45,638 bases of DNA from Bacteroidota bacterium (GCA_017860345.1 JAFNAV010000041.1:1-45638), one strand, 5' to 3'; shown: positions 34,056 to 42,890, counted from the stretch's first letter. The notes: a model not told the origin generated them from the sequence alone. Numbers and translations: made by a program.

Positions 34056-35693
34056 TTATTTTTCTTTATTTGAACTCCATATTTTTATATTATCCCAAAC
34101 TCCTGCTTTTAATTCGAATTGAGCCAATCTTCCTGTCATAAAAATCATCAAAAAAGTACCTGACAAAATCGATTTTAACAGTAATCTATTGCCGGTAGAA
34201 GGTCCATAATTTATAGAAATAATGAAATACTCAAATATAAAAACCAAACTCAATGATATAAACAAGTATATAGAAATTCTTGCAGATTCTAACTTTTTAG
34301 ATTTATCATAAAACGGGGAATTATTTAAAGCATTATTTTTTATCGAGTTCCAAATAAACACACTCGAGATCAAAACTACAATCGCAAATATATTAAAAAC
34401 CTTCACTACATCATTTATTAACCAGAAATCATACAAACCATGAACAATTGAAGCTAATAACAAGCAAAATAAAACAGTAAAAAACATAGGCGATTTATTT
34501 TTATACCTGCTTATTATAAATCCATAGGCTACAATGGAACTATCACACATATGTCCAACTACTGACGCTAAAGCACGACCGTGCATAATGTTATAACTAT
34601 CATTTTGAAAGTATAAGATATTTTCGGTAAATGAAAATCCAATTGCAGCGACACAAGCATAAATAACATAATCTATTGGCTCATTAACTGCTCGTGTAAA
34701 AATTAGAAAAATGATAAATGGTACTAATTTTATTGTTTCCTCAATAAATCCAATTCCAAAAATGCAATACAATAAATCATTTAGCCAATCACCGTTTAAA
34801 TCAAAATTCATAGTAATATTGTACAAATCATAAAGAAAAAATGAACAGTATGTAAATATTGAACTTATTAAAAAAAGAACAGCAATATTATACCATTTTT
34901 CCTTCTCAAATACATCAATAAACCTCAAGTAAATTAACCAAATAAAAGCAATCAGCAATGCTCCTAAAAATCCATACTTATCTATCGAATTAATAAACTT
35001 TAACCATAGTGTGTAAATGTAACTTTTATAATCTCCGATGATATAATAATATTCTCTTTGCTTGCTTAAACTAATGTGTTGTTTGGTTTCATTATTGCTT
35101 AATAACTGTTTAAATCTTTTTATGTCTTTAATTCGTATTAAAACATCTGAAAGATTTTGCACCGCACCATTGATATTCCCTTTTAATCTAATCTCCTTCT
35201 CATAATACGAAATTGCCCAATTTGTATTTGAATTCTTAAAAATATTCCCAATCGAATTATTTAAATATTTTAGCTCCTGATTTTTTACGAGTTTAAAATT
35301 TACATTTGCTTGAGAATAATCATTTTTGCACAAAAAAATAAGACCCTTACAATAATATCCAAAATCATTATCAACACTGTCTTTAGAATTAATCAATCTT
35401 TCGTAATAATCAAATATTGTATTATCGTCACGATATTTATAAGAATGCTTACCAACTTTGGTTTTCTCTGGAATATTAAAATGATTTATAACATAGCCAT
35501 AATTAAGGTCAATATTGTGTTTGCCATTAACTAATTCCTTTAAGAATATCCTTTCGGCTAGATAGACATTATCAGTTTTTTGAGCATATTCAATTTCTTC
35601 AATTGGATTGCTAAATTTCGGATTATCTATTACGTTATTTAGTATCAATCCGAGAACAATAGTTGAAACAATTACTATAAAAAAAACTCTCAT
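34056..35693 (-). CDS. PrsW-type intramembrane metalloprotease with TPR-like N-terminus
   Basis: The 545-residue protein starts with one membrane helix (VFFIVIVSTIVLGLILNN), then about 200 soluble residues with TPR-like helices (YCKGLIFLCKNDYSQANVNF, NWAISYYEKEI). The membrane protease region follows. Its signature residues are all present: EETIK at 318-322, FTENILYF near 355, and HGLYD at 418-422, with further His at 371 and 381. PrsW enzymes cut membrane-anchored anti-sigma factors in Bacillus; many bacterial relatives are uncharacterised. The N-terminal TPR-like extension is unusual. It is the single gene between R7 and the degenerate repeat at 34040. Confidence 0.85.
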   Translation of the reverse strand: MRVFFIVIVSTIVLGLILNNVIDNPKFSNPIEEIEYAQKTDNVYLAERIFLKELVNGKHNIDLNYGYVINHFNIPEKTKVGKHSYKYRDDNTIFDYYERLINSKDSVDNDFGYYCKGLIFLCKNDYSQANVNFKLVKNQELKYLNNSIGNIFKNSNTNWAISYYEKEIRLKGNINGAVQNLSDVLIRIKDIKRFKQLLSNNETKQHISLSKQREYYYIIGDYKSYIYTLWLKFINSIDKYGFLGALLIAFIWLIYLRFIDVFEKEKWYNIAVLFLISSIFTYCSFFLYDLYNITMNFDLNGDWLNDLLYCIFGIGFIEETIKLVPFIIFLIFTRAVNEPIDYVIYACVAAIGFSFTENILYFQNDSYNIMHGRALASVVGHMCDSSIVAYGFIISRYKNKSPMFFTVLFCLLLASIVHGLYDFWLINDVVKVFNIFAIVVLISSVFIWNSIKNNALNNSPFYDKSKKLESARISIYLFISLSLVFIFEYFIISINYGPSTGNRLLLKSILSGTFLMIFMTGRLAQFELKAGVWDNIKIWSSNKEK

Positions 35694-35715
35694 GTTGTCT
35701 TATTTTTTTATGTGT

Positions 35716-35788
35716 ACTAACGGAAGTCTCCCGATAAATACGGGGCAAGTTGCCTAACCGCAGGCTGGCATAGACGAGTGTTAGGCGG
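35716..35788 (-). repeat. attC-like repeat R7
   Basis: Read leftward it opens CCGCCTAACACTCGTCTATG and closes GGAGACTTCCGTTAGTAC. A GCGGTTAGGCAAC stretch inside provides GTTAGGC, which is exactly complementary to the opening GCCTAAC. GCCTAAC and GTTAGGC match the RYYYAAC / GTTRRRY consensus of integron R boxes. Confidence 0.65.
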
Positions 35789-35837
35789 TCGTAGTTCTGT
35801 TGTTTTTGAGTTGCTGTTATTTTTGTCGATTATAAAT

Positions 35838-36158
35838 TCAACGTTTTTTTACTTTCTCCAAAATAAAGAATATTAATCCAAGCATTGGAATTCCTATTAG
35901 ATTAATCGCATATCCAAAAAAGCAAAATACTGTAGCTCCTGTAACACAACCACCTTCAGGCATTCCCATCATAAGTCCTTTTATTGAAATACCCAGAGCA
36001 ATCCAGGGAACAAAAAATCCTACTATGAAAAGTAATACTCCGGCAATTAGGATATTTACGAGAATTTTTGTTTTTATTATTAGTCTGAATACTACGAATA
36101 AAATACATGGAAGCAAGATTATAATTGTCGGCAAAATTAATGATAGAAATAGTCTCAT
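35838..36158 (-). CDS. Small membrane protein, unknown function
   Basis: The 106-residue protein has three hydrophobic helices (LFLSLILPTIIILLPCILFV; ILVNILIAGVLLFIVGFFVP; FGYAINLIGIPMLGLIFFIL) and a glycine-rich loop with two Cys (GGCVTGATVFCF). No family was recognised. It is the only gene between R8 and R7, with an untranslated region of about 250 bases upstream where no other gene was found. Confidence 0.6.
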   Translation of the reverse strand: MRLFLSLILPTIIILLPCILFVVFRLIIKTKILVNILIAGVLLFIVGFFVPWIALGISIKGLMMGMPEGGCVTGATVFCFFGYAINLIGIPMLGLIFFILEKVKKR

Positions 36159-36405
36159 TTTATAATATCTTGTTTTTCAAATAGTTAATACAGGGTTTCG
36201 TAAATTTATAGTTGTGATACGTCAAAGTCGAAATAATAAAAGCCATATTCTTTCTCTTAGAAAATCTGCGATGGATTACCCACCAAGCAAAAGCCGAGAT
36301 TCAGCAATTCCGTTGTTACTGAATTGTGAAAAAGCCGAGTAAAAGCGGACAGTTTGTCAAATATTTTCAGCCAACAAATCCGTCTTTTCCCTTTTTTACT
36401 ATAGA

Positions 36406-36581
36406 CCCTAACGCCCGAGGCTATGGGCACTTGTCTGGCGGAGGGCGTATTCGCTGTCAGTCGCGGCGGACAAAGTGAATCGAAGATCAGCGAAGCTAAT
36501 GCGACCGTTCCCGATTGCCGCTGCTAAGTGCACAGCTTGTCCCGATTTGTCGGGGTCAGCCAGACAAGTGCGCATAGGCGG
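36406..36581 (-). repeat. attC-like repeat R8 (full form)
   Basis: Read leftward it opens GCGCTAACACCCGCCTATGC 9 bases after the TPR stop and closes GACAAGTGCCCATAGCCTCG then GGCGTTAGGG. Opening and closing arms pair over CTAAC, CCCG, CTATG, GC and ACTTGTC, with a two-base bulge between the outer and inner boxes. Inside lie CCCGACAAATCGGG and one 20-base module. Confidence 0.75.
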
Positions 36582-36600
36582 GTGTTAGCGCCAGTAATTT

Positions 36601-37512
36601 TTATTTCTTTTTCAGTTCTTCAATTTGGCTTTTTGCATACTTCTTCGCTGCATCGTCCCCATGTTTTACTGTCAGTTCGTAGTATTCTATGGCTTTTTTA
36701 TAGTCACCCTTTAGTTTATATGCCTGAGCAATGTTGCTCAATACGATATAGTCTTGGTTGTCTATCTTCTCTGCTTTTAATAATGGTTCTAAAGCTTTAT
36801 CATATTCTTTTTTGAGAAGGTAAACTATTGAAAGGTTTGACAAACTTTCGACCTGATTGGGATAATACTTTAGAACAGTTTCAGCAATTCTTTTCATATT
36901 GTCCAATAAAGCATCATTCTCAGTGTTATATAATTGAAATACATAGTCTTGCACAGCACTCAACATGAATTTTTCCGGGTCATCAACTGGTTTGTTGTCT
37001 GTCCAAGTCCATTTGTTCTTGATTACAGCTGAAAAGTCAATCGTTTTAACGATTTCTTGGGTGAATTTCTCATAATTTTCTGTTTTTCCAAACATATAAA
37101 TCTTTCCAAAACGCATATCAAGTCGAGTTGGAAATTTGTCAATGCCCTGATTAATGTAGCCAAATCCTTTGTTTAAAAGTTTCGTGTCGTAATATGTGTC
37201 TCCATAAATATAGCCAACAGGTTCTTTTTTTGTTGTGTCCGTGTTCATAATCTGAAGCACCTTTTCACCTTTTGGATTTTGTCCCAAAGTAATTTGCTCT
37301 GTTTGGCTTTTCATTACATAATAGTTGAAGTATGCAACATATAATTCAGGGTCTTCTTTTTCCGTTTTCTCCCATCTTTGAAGTAACTCGATTTGCCCTA
37401 CAGTGTCCTTCTTTGAGACCAGATCGTAAAACTGTTTTTGAAACCCTTGCCCAAAAGTTTGACACAATAAAAATGTCAGTCCCAAAATTGTCAATTTCGC
37501 GTGTCTTTTCAT
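36601..37512 (-). CDS. Secreted TPR-repeat protein
   Basis: The 303-residue protein has a signal peptide (LTILGLTFLLCQTFG). TPR units lie at about 205-300 (PNQVESLSNLSIVYLLKKEY, DYIVLSNIAQAYKLKGDYKK, AIEYYELTVKHGDDAAKKYA). The middle region (TKKEPVGYIYGDTYYDTKLL ... MRFGKIYMFGKTENYEKFTQ) fits a group of Bacteroidota TPR proteins of unknown role. Its ATG is only 27 bases from the closing GTTAG of R9, leaving no room for a promoter of its own, so it probably depends on read-through from upstream. Confidence 0.75.
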   Translation of the reverse strand: MKRHAKLTILGLTFLLCQTFGQGFQKQFYDLVSKKDTVGQIELLQRWEKTEKEDPELYVAYFNYYVMKSQTEQITLGQNPKGEKVLQIMNTDTTKKEPVGYIYGDTYYDTKLLNKGFGYINQGIDKFPTRLDMRFGKIYMFGKTENYEKFTQEIVKTIDFSAVIKNKWTWTDNKPVDDPEKFMLSAVQDYVFQLYNTENDALLDNMKRIAETVLKYYPNQVESLSNLSIVYLLKKEYDKALEPLLKAEKIDNQDYIVLSNIAQAYKLKGDYKKAIEYYELTVKHGDDAAKKYAKSQIEELKKK

Positions 37513-37538
37513 ATGCTGTATATTTTTTTACAATTCTG

Positions 37539-37673
37539 ACTAACGCCCGAAGCTATGAACATTTGTCCGCCAGCTGGCGGAGGCAGCGTTCGCTGTCAGC
37601 CGCTGCTAAGTGCACAGCTTGTCCCGATTTGTCGGGCTCAGCCAGACAAGTGCGCATAGGCGGGTGTTAGTGG
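37539..37673 (-). repeat. attC-like repeat R9
   Basis: Read leftward it opens CACTAACACCCGCCTATGCG and closes GGACAAATGTTCATAGCTTCG then GGCGTTAGTC. ACTAAC and GTTAGT are exact complements. It lacks the 20-base module found in R1, R4, R6 and R8 but keeps the TCCGCCAGCTGGCGGA palindrome and CCCGACAAATCGGG. Confidence 0.75.
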
Positions 37674-37684
37674 TTAGGTGTATT

Positions 37685-38185
37685 TTATTCAAATTTGTCG
37701 TATTTAATCTTAATCTCTTTTTCTGTATTATTAATTGTTTTTGAGGGCTCAATTATTAAGGTCGAGTCAAAATTATTTTCTTCAATTCTTTTGTCAACGA
37801 ACTTATAATCTGACGAAGCACTACTAAACATTATGCTGTCATTTGTAATTATCTTATAATCGTAAATGCTTGGCTCTGTATTTGCATTTGGTGAGATTTC
37901 ATAATATTTACCGTCCTTTATCCACCATTTCCCAGTTTCAATATCTCTAATTATTGTATCTCCTTTTATTGTAACAAAAAAGATTGTATAAGTCCCATCT
38001 GAAAGTCTTTTCTGAATCCAGGTCACATAACTATTATTCTCATATTTGTCACCAACCCAATTTCCTATAAATGTGTTTTTATTAGGATTTTTAGTTTCAG
38101 TATTTTTGACCGGTAAATAATTATAAGCTATATATAGTAAAATCGCAATGATTATTATTAAAATTGGTAATCTTTTTGGATTCAT
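37685..38185 (-). CDS. Membrane-anchored protein, lipocalin-like beta pattern
   Basis: The 166-residue protein has one N-terminal helix (LPILIIIIAILLYIAYNYLP) followed by alternating beta strands (FIGNWVGDKYENNSYVTWIQ, YTIFFVTIKGDTIIRD, GKWWIKDGKYYEIS, SIMFSSASSDYKFVDK). This pattern resembles small Bacteroidota lipocalin-like proteins. No enzymatic residues were recognised. First gene after composite copy C, 60 bases from its tail; its stop is 12 bases before R9. Confidence 0.6.
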   Translation of the reverse strand: MNPKRLPILIIIIAILLYIAYNYLPVKNTETKNPNKNTFIGNWVGDKYENNSYVTWIQKRLSDGTYTIFFVTIKGDTIIRDIETGKWWIKDGKYYEISPNANTEPSIYDYKIITNDSIMFSSASSDYKFVDKRIEENNFDSTLIIEPSKTINNTEKEIKIKYDKFE

Positions 38186-38244
38186 TTTAATTGAATATTT
38201 TGTTTGTTTTTATTGTTATAAATGCTGTTTTGTTTTTTACACCT

Positions 38245-38690
38245 GCTGCTAACATCTGTGTATGTGCACCTATATCAACTATGTTTGTTTTTTAATGCAA
38301 GAAATACTACTGGTGCACATATCCAATAAGTTAATTCAAAATTCTTCTATCTTATCCGTTGGTCTTACCCTTTGTTACCAGCTTGTTCTGCTCTTTGGGT
38401 TTAAAGTTCTTAAATTATGGCTGTAAAGTTAATAAAGTTTTTTTACTGAACAAGGTGCGAGGGTGGGTTTTTGTTTGGTTTGTAAATTATTGTGCGGGGC
38501 GGTGAAGCGTTGTAGGTATGGTGGATTACGGAAATGCCTATGGCGCCGCGTGGGTGAGGGATAGTAGCGGAAAGGACACCCGCGGTGGTGTGGCCTGAGC
38601 CGCAGGTGATGGCCATGCCGCAGCGGGTGGACTTGGAGCGGATAGCCCGACCCGACGTAGGAGGGGCACCCCCAAAAAAATGAAGGAATG
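38245..38690 (-). repeat. Composite structured repeat, copy C (right edge of island, facing inward)
   Basis: Read leftward: a single degenerate octanucleotide unit; the GC-rich block (GGGGGTGCCCCTCC, CGGGCTATCCGCTCC); the TTTCCGCTACTATCCCTCAC segment; the promoter-like block (TTG at about 38455, TAACTTTA at about 38430); a linker sharing GGTAACAAAGGGTAAGACC and GATAGAAGAATTTTGAATTA with copy A; and a hairpin tail (TTGGATATGTGCACC ... GGTGCACATACACAGATG, then TTAGCAGC). It abuts the araB terminator and heads the leftward array. Confidence 0.8.
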
Positions 38691-38728
38691 AAAAAAACCG
38701 GATACTGTTGTTGGTACCCGGTTTTAGT
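38691..38728 (-). terminator. Intrinsic terminator of the arabinose operon
   Basis: Read leftward, AAAACCGGGTACC pairs with GTATCCGGTTTT around a short A/C-rich loop and ends in a T run. It lies about 50 bases after the araB stop and directly next to composite copy C. Confidence 0.88.
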
Positions 38729-38777
38729 TATTGTAAATGAAAATTATTTAAACATGGCTGATTTCACAATCAGTTTT

Positions 38778-40448
38778 TTATTGGTTGAAGAGATTTTCTT
38801 CGGTGAATTTGCCTACGGCCTGATATTTTTTGTACAGCAGGGCGTATAGCTTGTGGTTGTCGGCATTGGGGTAAAACTCGTTGGCAAAACCAAGTCCCAT
38901 GGCGGCTTGTGCGTCTTCTACTTTGGTGTATACGCCTGCTGCTACGGCTGCAAACATAGCAGTACCAAATGCACAGGCTTGTTCGGCTTTAGCTACTTTG
39001 ATGGGCATATTCAGCACATCGGCCAGAGTTTGCATAACGAATGGCGATTTCAAAGCGATACCACCAATTCCGATGATTTCTTTGATTTCCACTCCGTTTT
39101 CGATAAAGCGATCCACAATAGCTTTTGAGCCATAAGCAGTAGCTTCGACTAAAGCACGGAAAATCAAAGGAGCAGAACTTCCCAGATTCAACCCGGTAAT
39201 GGTGCCTTTGACCAACTGATTAGCATCCGGTGTGCGGCGGCCATTCATCCAGTCAGTTGCCAGAATAGTAGATTCTGATACAGGGACTTTTGCTGCTTCA
39301 ATCGAAAGAGCCGGTATAATCTGATCTACCGTTTCATCAATCAGTTTTTGTTTGGTTGCTTCATCTACCAAAGTGGTTTTGGCAAGAACATTTACAACAG
39401 GCCATGCCACCACGTTTTTGAACCATGCATATACATCGCCAAAAGCGGATTGTCCGGCTTCCAAACCAATCATACCGGGAATAACGGAACCATCAACTTG
39501 TCCGCAGATACCCGGAATCAGCTTGTCGCCCATTTCTTCGTAGCTCGATACCATGATGTCGCAGGTTGATGTTCCGATAACGCGTACCAGCGCACCCGGT
39601 TTCACTTCAGCACCCACAGCTCCCATGTGACAGTCGAAAGCACCAACCGCTACCGCTACATTGGTAGTCAGGCCAAGTCGCGTTGCCCATTCTTCAGTCA
39701 GGTAACCTGATCTTTTATCACTCGGACAAGTATCGGTATATAATCTATCGCGGTAACCAGCCAAAAGCGGATCAAGTGCTGTCAGGAATTCTTCAGAAGG
39801 AAGTCCACCCCATTGTTCCAACCACATGGCTTTATGACCTGAGGCGCAACGGCTACGGCAAATTTCGTGCGGATTTGTTTTTCCAACCAACAATCCGGGT
39901 AACCAATCGCAATGTTCAACAAGAGAATAAGCTGCTGCACGTACTTTTTCATCGGCACGTAAAACATGTAATGCTTTTGCCCAGAACCATTCCGAAGAAT
40001 AAATACCTCCTTCGTAGGAAGTGTAATCAATTTCCCATTTGGCAGCCAGATCGTTAATCTCCTGAGCTTCTTTTATCGCTGTGTGATCTTTCCACAACAC
40101 GAACATGGCATTCGGGTTTTCAGCAAATTCGGGCAACAAAGCCAATGGTGTACCTTCTTTATCTGTAAAAACAGGCGTACTTCCGGTAGTATCAAAAGCA
40201 ATACCTACCACATTTTCAGCTGTACCAGCAGGACATTTACTCAATGCATCTTTTACTGTAAATTCCAAAGCATCAATATAATCCTGTGGATGTTGACGAT
40301 ACTGATTGGCAGTTGGGACACAGTATTTACCTTCCATCCAGCGGGGATAGTATTTCACCGACGAAGCTAATTCCTCGCCTGTTTCGGCATTCACCACCAC
40401 GGCACGTGCCGAGTCGCTACCGTAATCTAATCCAATAACGTATTTCAT
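38778..40448 (-). CDS. araB: L-ribulokinase
   Basis: The FGGY-family kinase phosphorylates L-ribulose to L-ribulose 5-phosphate. The ATG at 40448 gives 556 residues, the usual size, and places YVIGLDYGSDSARAVVV at the N-terminus; the longer frame adds an unrelated tail. Other landmarks are VVGIAFDTTGSTPVF, VGAFDCHMGAVGAEVKPGA, DWMNGRRTPDANQ and IGIGGIALKSPFVMQTLADV, the last being the FGGY signature region. Third gene of araD-araA-araB. Confidence 0.95.
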   Translation of the reverse strand: MKYVIGLDYGSDSARAVVVNAETGEELASSVKYYPRWMEGKYCVPTANQYRQHPQDYIDALEFTVKDALSKCPAGTAENVVGIAFDTTGSTPVFTDKEGTPLALLPEFAENPNAMFVLWKDHTAIKEAQEINDLAAKWEIDYTSYEGGIYSSEWFWAKALHVLRADEKVRAAAYSLVEHCDWLPGLLVGKTNPHEICRSRCASGHKAMWLEQWGGLPSEEFLTALDPLLAGYRDRLYTDTCPSDKRSGYLTEEWATRLGLTTNVAVAVGAFDCHMGAVGAEVKPGALVRVIGTSTCDIMVSSYEEMGDKLIPGICGQVDGSVIPGMIGLEAGQSAFGDVYAWFKNVVAWPVVNVLAKTTLVDEATKQKLIDETVDQIIPALSIEAAKVPVSESTILATDWMNGRRTPDANQLVKGTITGLNLGSSAPLIFRALVEATAYGSKAIVDRFIENGVEIKEIIGIGGIALKSPFVMQTLADVLNMPIKVAKAEQACAFGTAMFAAVAAGVYTKVEDAQAAMGLGFANEFYPNADNHKLYALLYKKYQAVGKFTEENLFNQ

Positions 40449-40464
40449 TCTTTTTAATGTGCTA

Positions 40465-40520
40465 ATTTGCCAATATGCCAATGAGCCAATGATTGGCATA
40501 TTAGCATATTGGCATATTGA
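40465..40520 (-). repeat. Inverted and direct repeats between araA and araB
   Basis: TTGCCAATATGCCAAT faces ATTGGCATATT and then ATTGGCATATTG, so the 75-base araA-araB gap can form alternative hairpins. It may tune araB expression or mark decay ends; no protein-binding site was recognised. Confidence 0.6.
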
Positions 40521-40524
40521 TAAA

Positions 40525-42027
40525 TTATCTCAATGCTTTGTTCAACATGTAATATACTTCGTTGTTGCGGATATCCTGACGGAACTGACGGATGTTGGTA
40601 TCTTTATCGATAATCAACATTTCGATATCAGCAATTTCTGCATAATCTTCCATCATTTCGGTAGTGATAGCAAATGAGAAACTGGAGTGGTGAGTTCCAC
40701 CTGCAAGAATCCAAGCACCCGCACCTATTTCAAGATTTGGTTGTGGAATCCACAATGCACATGCAACAGGAAGTTTCGGAAGCGGCTGAGGATCGATTAC
40801 TTCTACTTCGTTGACAATCATGCGGAAACGGTTACCCATGTCCACAATAGTAGCAGCGATACCTTCACCTTTGTGAGCCTGGAACACCAAACGGGCACAA
40901 ACTCCAGCATCTCCAATGCCAAGGAAATGAACTTCGATACGTGGTTTCGTTCCTGTAATCTGAGGATTGATTTCAAGCATGTGCGATTGAAGGATAGAGC
41001 TGTTTGCGCCATCGAAGTTCAATACATAATCTTCGAGGAATGACTGTCCACCGGGAAGTCCCTGACCCATCACCCACATGGTACGAACCAGAGCCGCTGT
41101 TTTCCAGTCACCTTCGGCACCAAAACCGTAACCTTCAGCCATCAAACGTTGAGAAGCAAATCCCATCAACTGGCTCATTCCTTCCAGTTCGTTGAAACTG
41201 GTTGTGAAACCTTTAGCTCCTTTATCTTCGAGGAAACGTTTCAAACCGATTTCCTGTGCAGCTGCCTGACGTACTGAAATGTGTTTTTCCGCACCTTTCT
41301 TACAGTCATCAGCAAAATCATAAATTTTTTCGTATTCAGCAATCAAAGCATCAATTTCAGCTTCGGTAACTGCTTCAACATAAGGAACCAATTTGGCAAT
41401 CGGAGCATTATCCACATGATAACCCAAACGGATTTCAGCTTCCACTTTATCACCGTCGGTTACTGCCACGTTATTCATATTGTCTCCGAAACGGATAATC
41501 AACATGTCCTGTGAGTCAGCCCAACCTGCACAAACGCGCATCCAGTTCGAGATTTTTGCATGGGTTGAAGCATCTTTCCAGAATCCAACCACCACTTTGC
41601 GTGGTTTGCGCAAACGACTGGTGATGTGACCGAATTCACGGTCGCCATGAGCAGACTGATTCAGGTTCATGTAGTCCATGTCAATTTCCGACCATGGAAT
41701 TTGTTCGTTAAATTGAGTATGCAGGTGAAGCAATGGTTTTTTGTAATCCAACAAACCATGAATCCACATTTTAGCAGGAGAAAAAGTGTGCATCCAGGTA
41801 ATCATACCGATACATTTCGGATCACCATTGGCAGCACGCATAATTTCAGAAATTTCAGCCGAAGAATTTGCAGTTCCTTTGTAAACTACTTTTACCGGAA
41901 GATTTCCTGAATCATTCAATCCTTTTACCATTTCGTTTGAGTGTGCATCTACAGCTACTACTGCGTCGCCACCATAAAGAAGTTGTGCTCCGGTAATGAA
42001 CCAAACTTCGTAATTATCAAAAATCAT
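40525..42027 (-). CDS. araA: L-arabinose isomerase
   Basis: The enzyme interconverts L-arabinose and L-ribulose. The length is 500 residues, normal for the family. LLHLHTQFNEQIPWSEIDMD and MNLNQSAHGDREFGH are highly conserved, as are GYGFGAEGDWKTAALVR and SILQSHMLEINP. The metal-binding Glu and His residues reside in these segments and in AGGTHHSSFSF. It lies 180 bases behind araD, a gap holding an inverted repeat element. Confidence 0.96.
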   Translation of the reverse strand: MIFDNYEVWFITGAQLLYGGDAVVAVDAHSNEMVKGLNDSGNLPVKVVYKGTANSSAEISEIMRAANGDPKCIGMITWMHTFSPAKMWIHGLLDYKKPLLHLHTQFNEQIPWSEIDMDYMNLNQSAHGDREFGHITSRLRKPRKVVVGFWKDASTHAKISNWMRVCAGWADSQDMLIIRFGDNMNNVAVTDGDKVEAEIRLGYHVDNAPIAKLVPYVEAVTEAEIDALIAEYEKIYDFADDCKKGAEKHISVRQAAAQEIGLKRFLEDKGAKGFTTSFNELEGMSQLMGFASQRLMAEGYGFGAEGDWKTAALVRTMWVMGQGLPGGQSFLEDYVLNFDGANSSILQSHMLEINPQITGTKPRIEVHFLGIGDAGVCARLVFQAHKGEGIAATIVDMGNRFRMIVNEVEVIDPQPLPKLPVACALWIPQPNLEIGAGAWILAGGTHHSSFSFAITTEMMEDYAEIADIEMLIIDKDTNIRQFRQDIRNNEVYYMLNKALR

Positions 42028-42039
42028 AATTTTAATAAA

Positions 42040-42210
42040 TTTACCCCCAGCCCCTAAAGGGGAGCCAGAGAAGTTAGTATTGCATTTTACTATTTTTTAA
42101 TTTCTCTTAATTCCAAAAAGAATAAAAGAAATAAGATGTATTGTTCCCCCCTTCAATTATGTAACGTGAATACTTAGTTACATAAAGCCCCTTTAGGGGT
42201 TGGGGGTTAT
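42040..42210. repeat. Intergenic inverted-repeat element between araD and araA
   Basis: TTACCCCCAGCCCCTAAAGG at one side faces CCCCTTTAGGGGTTGGGGGT at the other, bracketing an AT-rich core of about 130 bases with a nested hairpin (TGTAACGTG...TTAGTTACA). The outer arm overlaps the araD stop region. Resembles MITE-like elements widespread in Bacteroidota. Confidence 0.7.
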
Positions 42211-42890
42211 TGTCCGTAATAAGCGTTAGGTCCGTGTTTGCGCATAAAATGTTTAGTAATCAGATGTCCGTTCATTTTGAGCTGCGGATTTACCTGATAA
42301 GCGATTGAAGCCATCTTTGCACATTGTTCCATTACTACTGCATTGTGAACCGCATCGTGCGCATCTTTTCCCCACGAGAATGGTCCGTGATTGCACACCA
42401 ATACACCGGGAACATGTACAGGATTGATGCCTTCAAAACGTTCCACAATCACATTACCTGTTTCCAATTCGTAAGCACTTTCTATCTCGGCCTGTGTCAT
42501 CATACGCGTACACGGAATGGCTTCCGAAAAATAATCGGCATGCGTGGTTCCGATGTTCGGTATATCGCATCCGGCTTGTGCCCAGGCTGTGGCATAGGTA
42601 GAGTGGGTGTGTACCACTCCTCCAATTTCAGGGAATGCCTTATAAAGAACAAGGTGAGTAGCTGTATCGGATGACGGTTTCAGATTTCCTTCCACTATCT
42701 TTCCATCCAAATCCACCACTACCATGTGTTCGGCACGCATATCGTCGTACGATACACCCGAAGGCTTAATCACCACTAAGCCACTTTCGCGGTCGATGGC
42801 ACTTACATTGCCCCAGGTGAAAATTACCAATCCGTGTTTTACCAAATCCAGATTAGCCTGAAATACTTTTTCCTTTAATGATTCTAACAT
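42207..42890 (-). CDS. araD: L-ribulose-5-phosphate 4-epimerase
   Basis: The zinc-dependent class II aldolase-fold enzyme converts L-ribulose 5-phosphate to D-xylulose 5-phosphate, 227 residues. [20 protein letters not shown] is the phosphate-binding opening, [14 protein letters not shown] supplies the metal His pair, and [15 protein letters not shown] the third. Its terminal [12 protein letters not shown] is typical. First gene of araD-araA-araB. Confidence 0.95.
   Translation of the reverse strand: MLESLKEKVFQANLDLVKHGLVIFTWGNVSAIDRESGLVVIKPSGVSYDDMRAEHMVVVDLDGKIVEGNLKPSSDTATHLVLYKAFPEIGGVVHTHSTYATAWAQAGCDIPNIGTTHADYFSEAIPCTRMMTQAEIESAYELETGNVIVERFEGINPVHVPGVLVCNHGPFSWGKDAHDAVHNAVVMEQCAKMASIAYQVNPQLKMNGHLITKHFMRKHGPNAYYGQ

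Noticed and set aside
36528..36815. Rightward 95-codon frame over R8 and the TPR gene
   Set aside because: Half of it is repeat sequence and half is antisense to the TPR gene.
40465..40520. TTGCCAATATGCC repeats as an AraR-type operator
   Set aside because: They lie between araA and araB and not upstream of araD, and form hairpins; no regulator gene is in the window.
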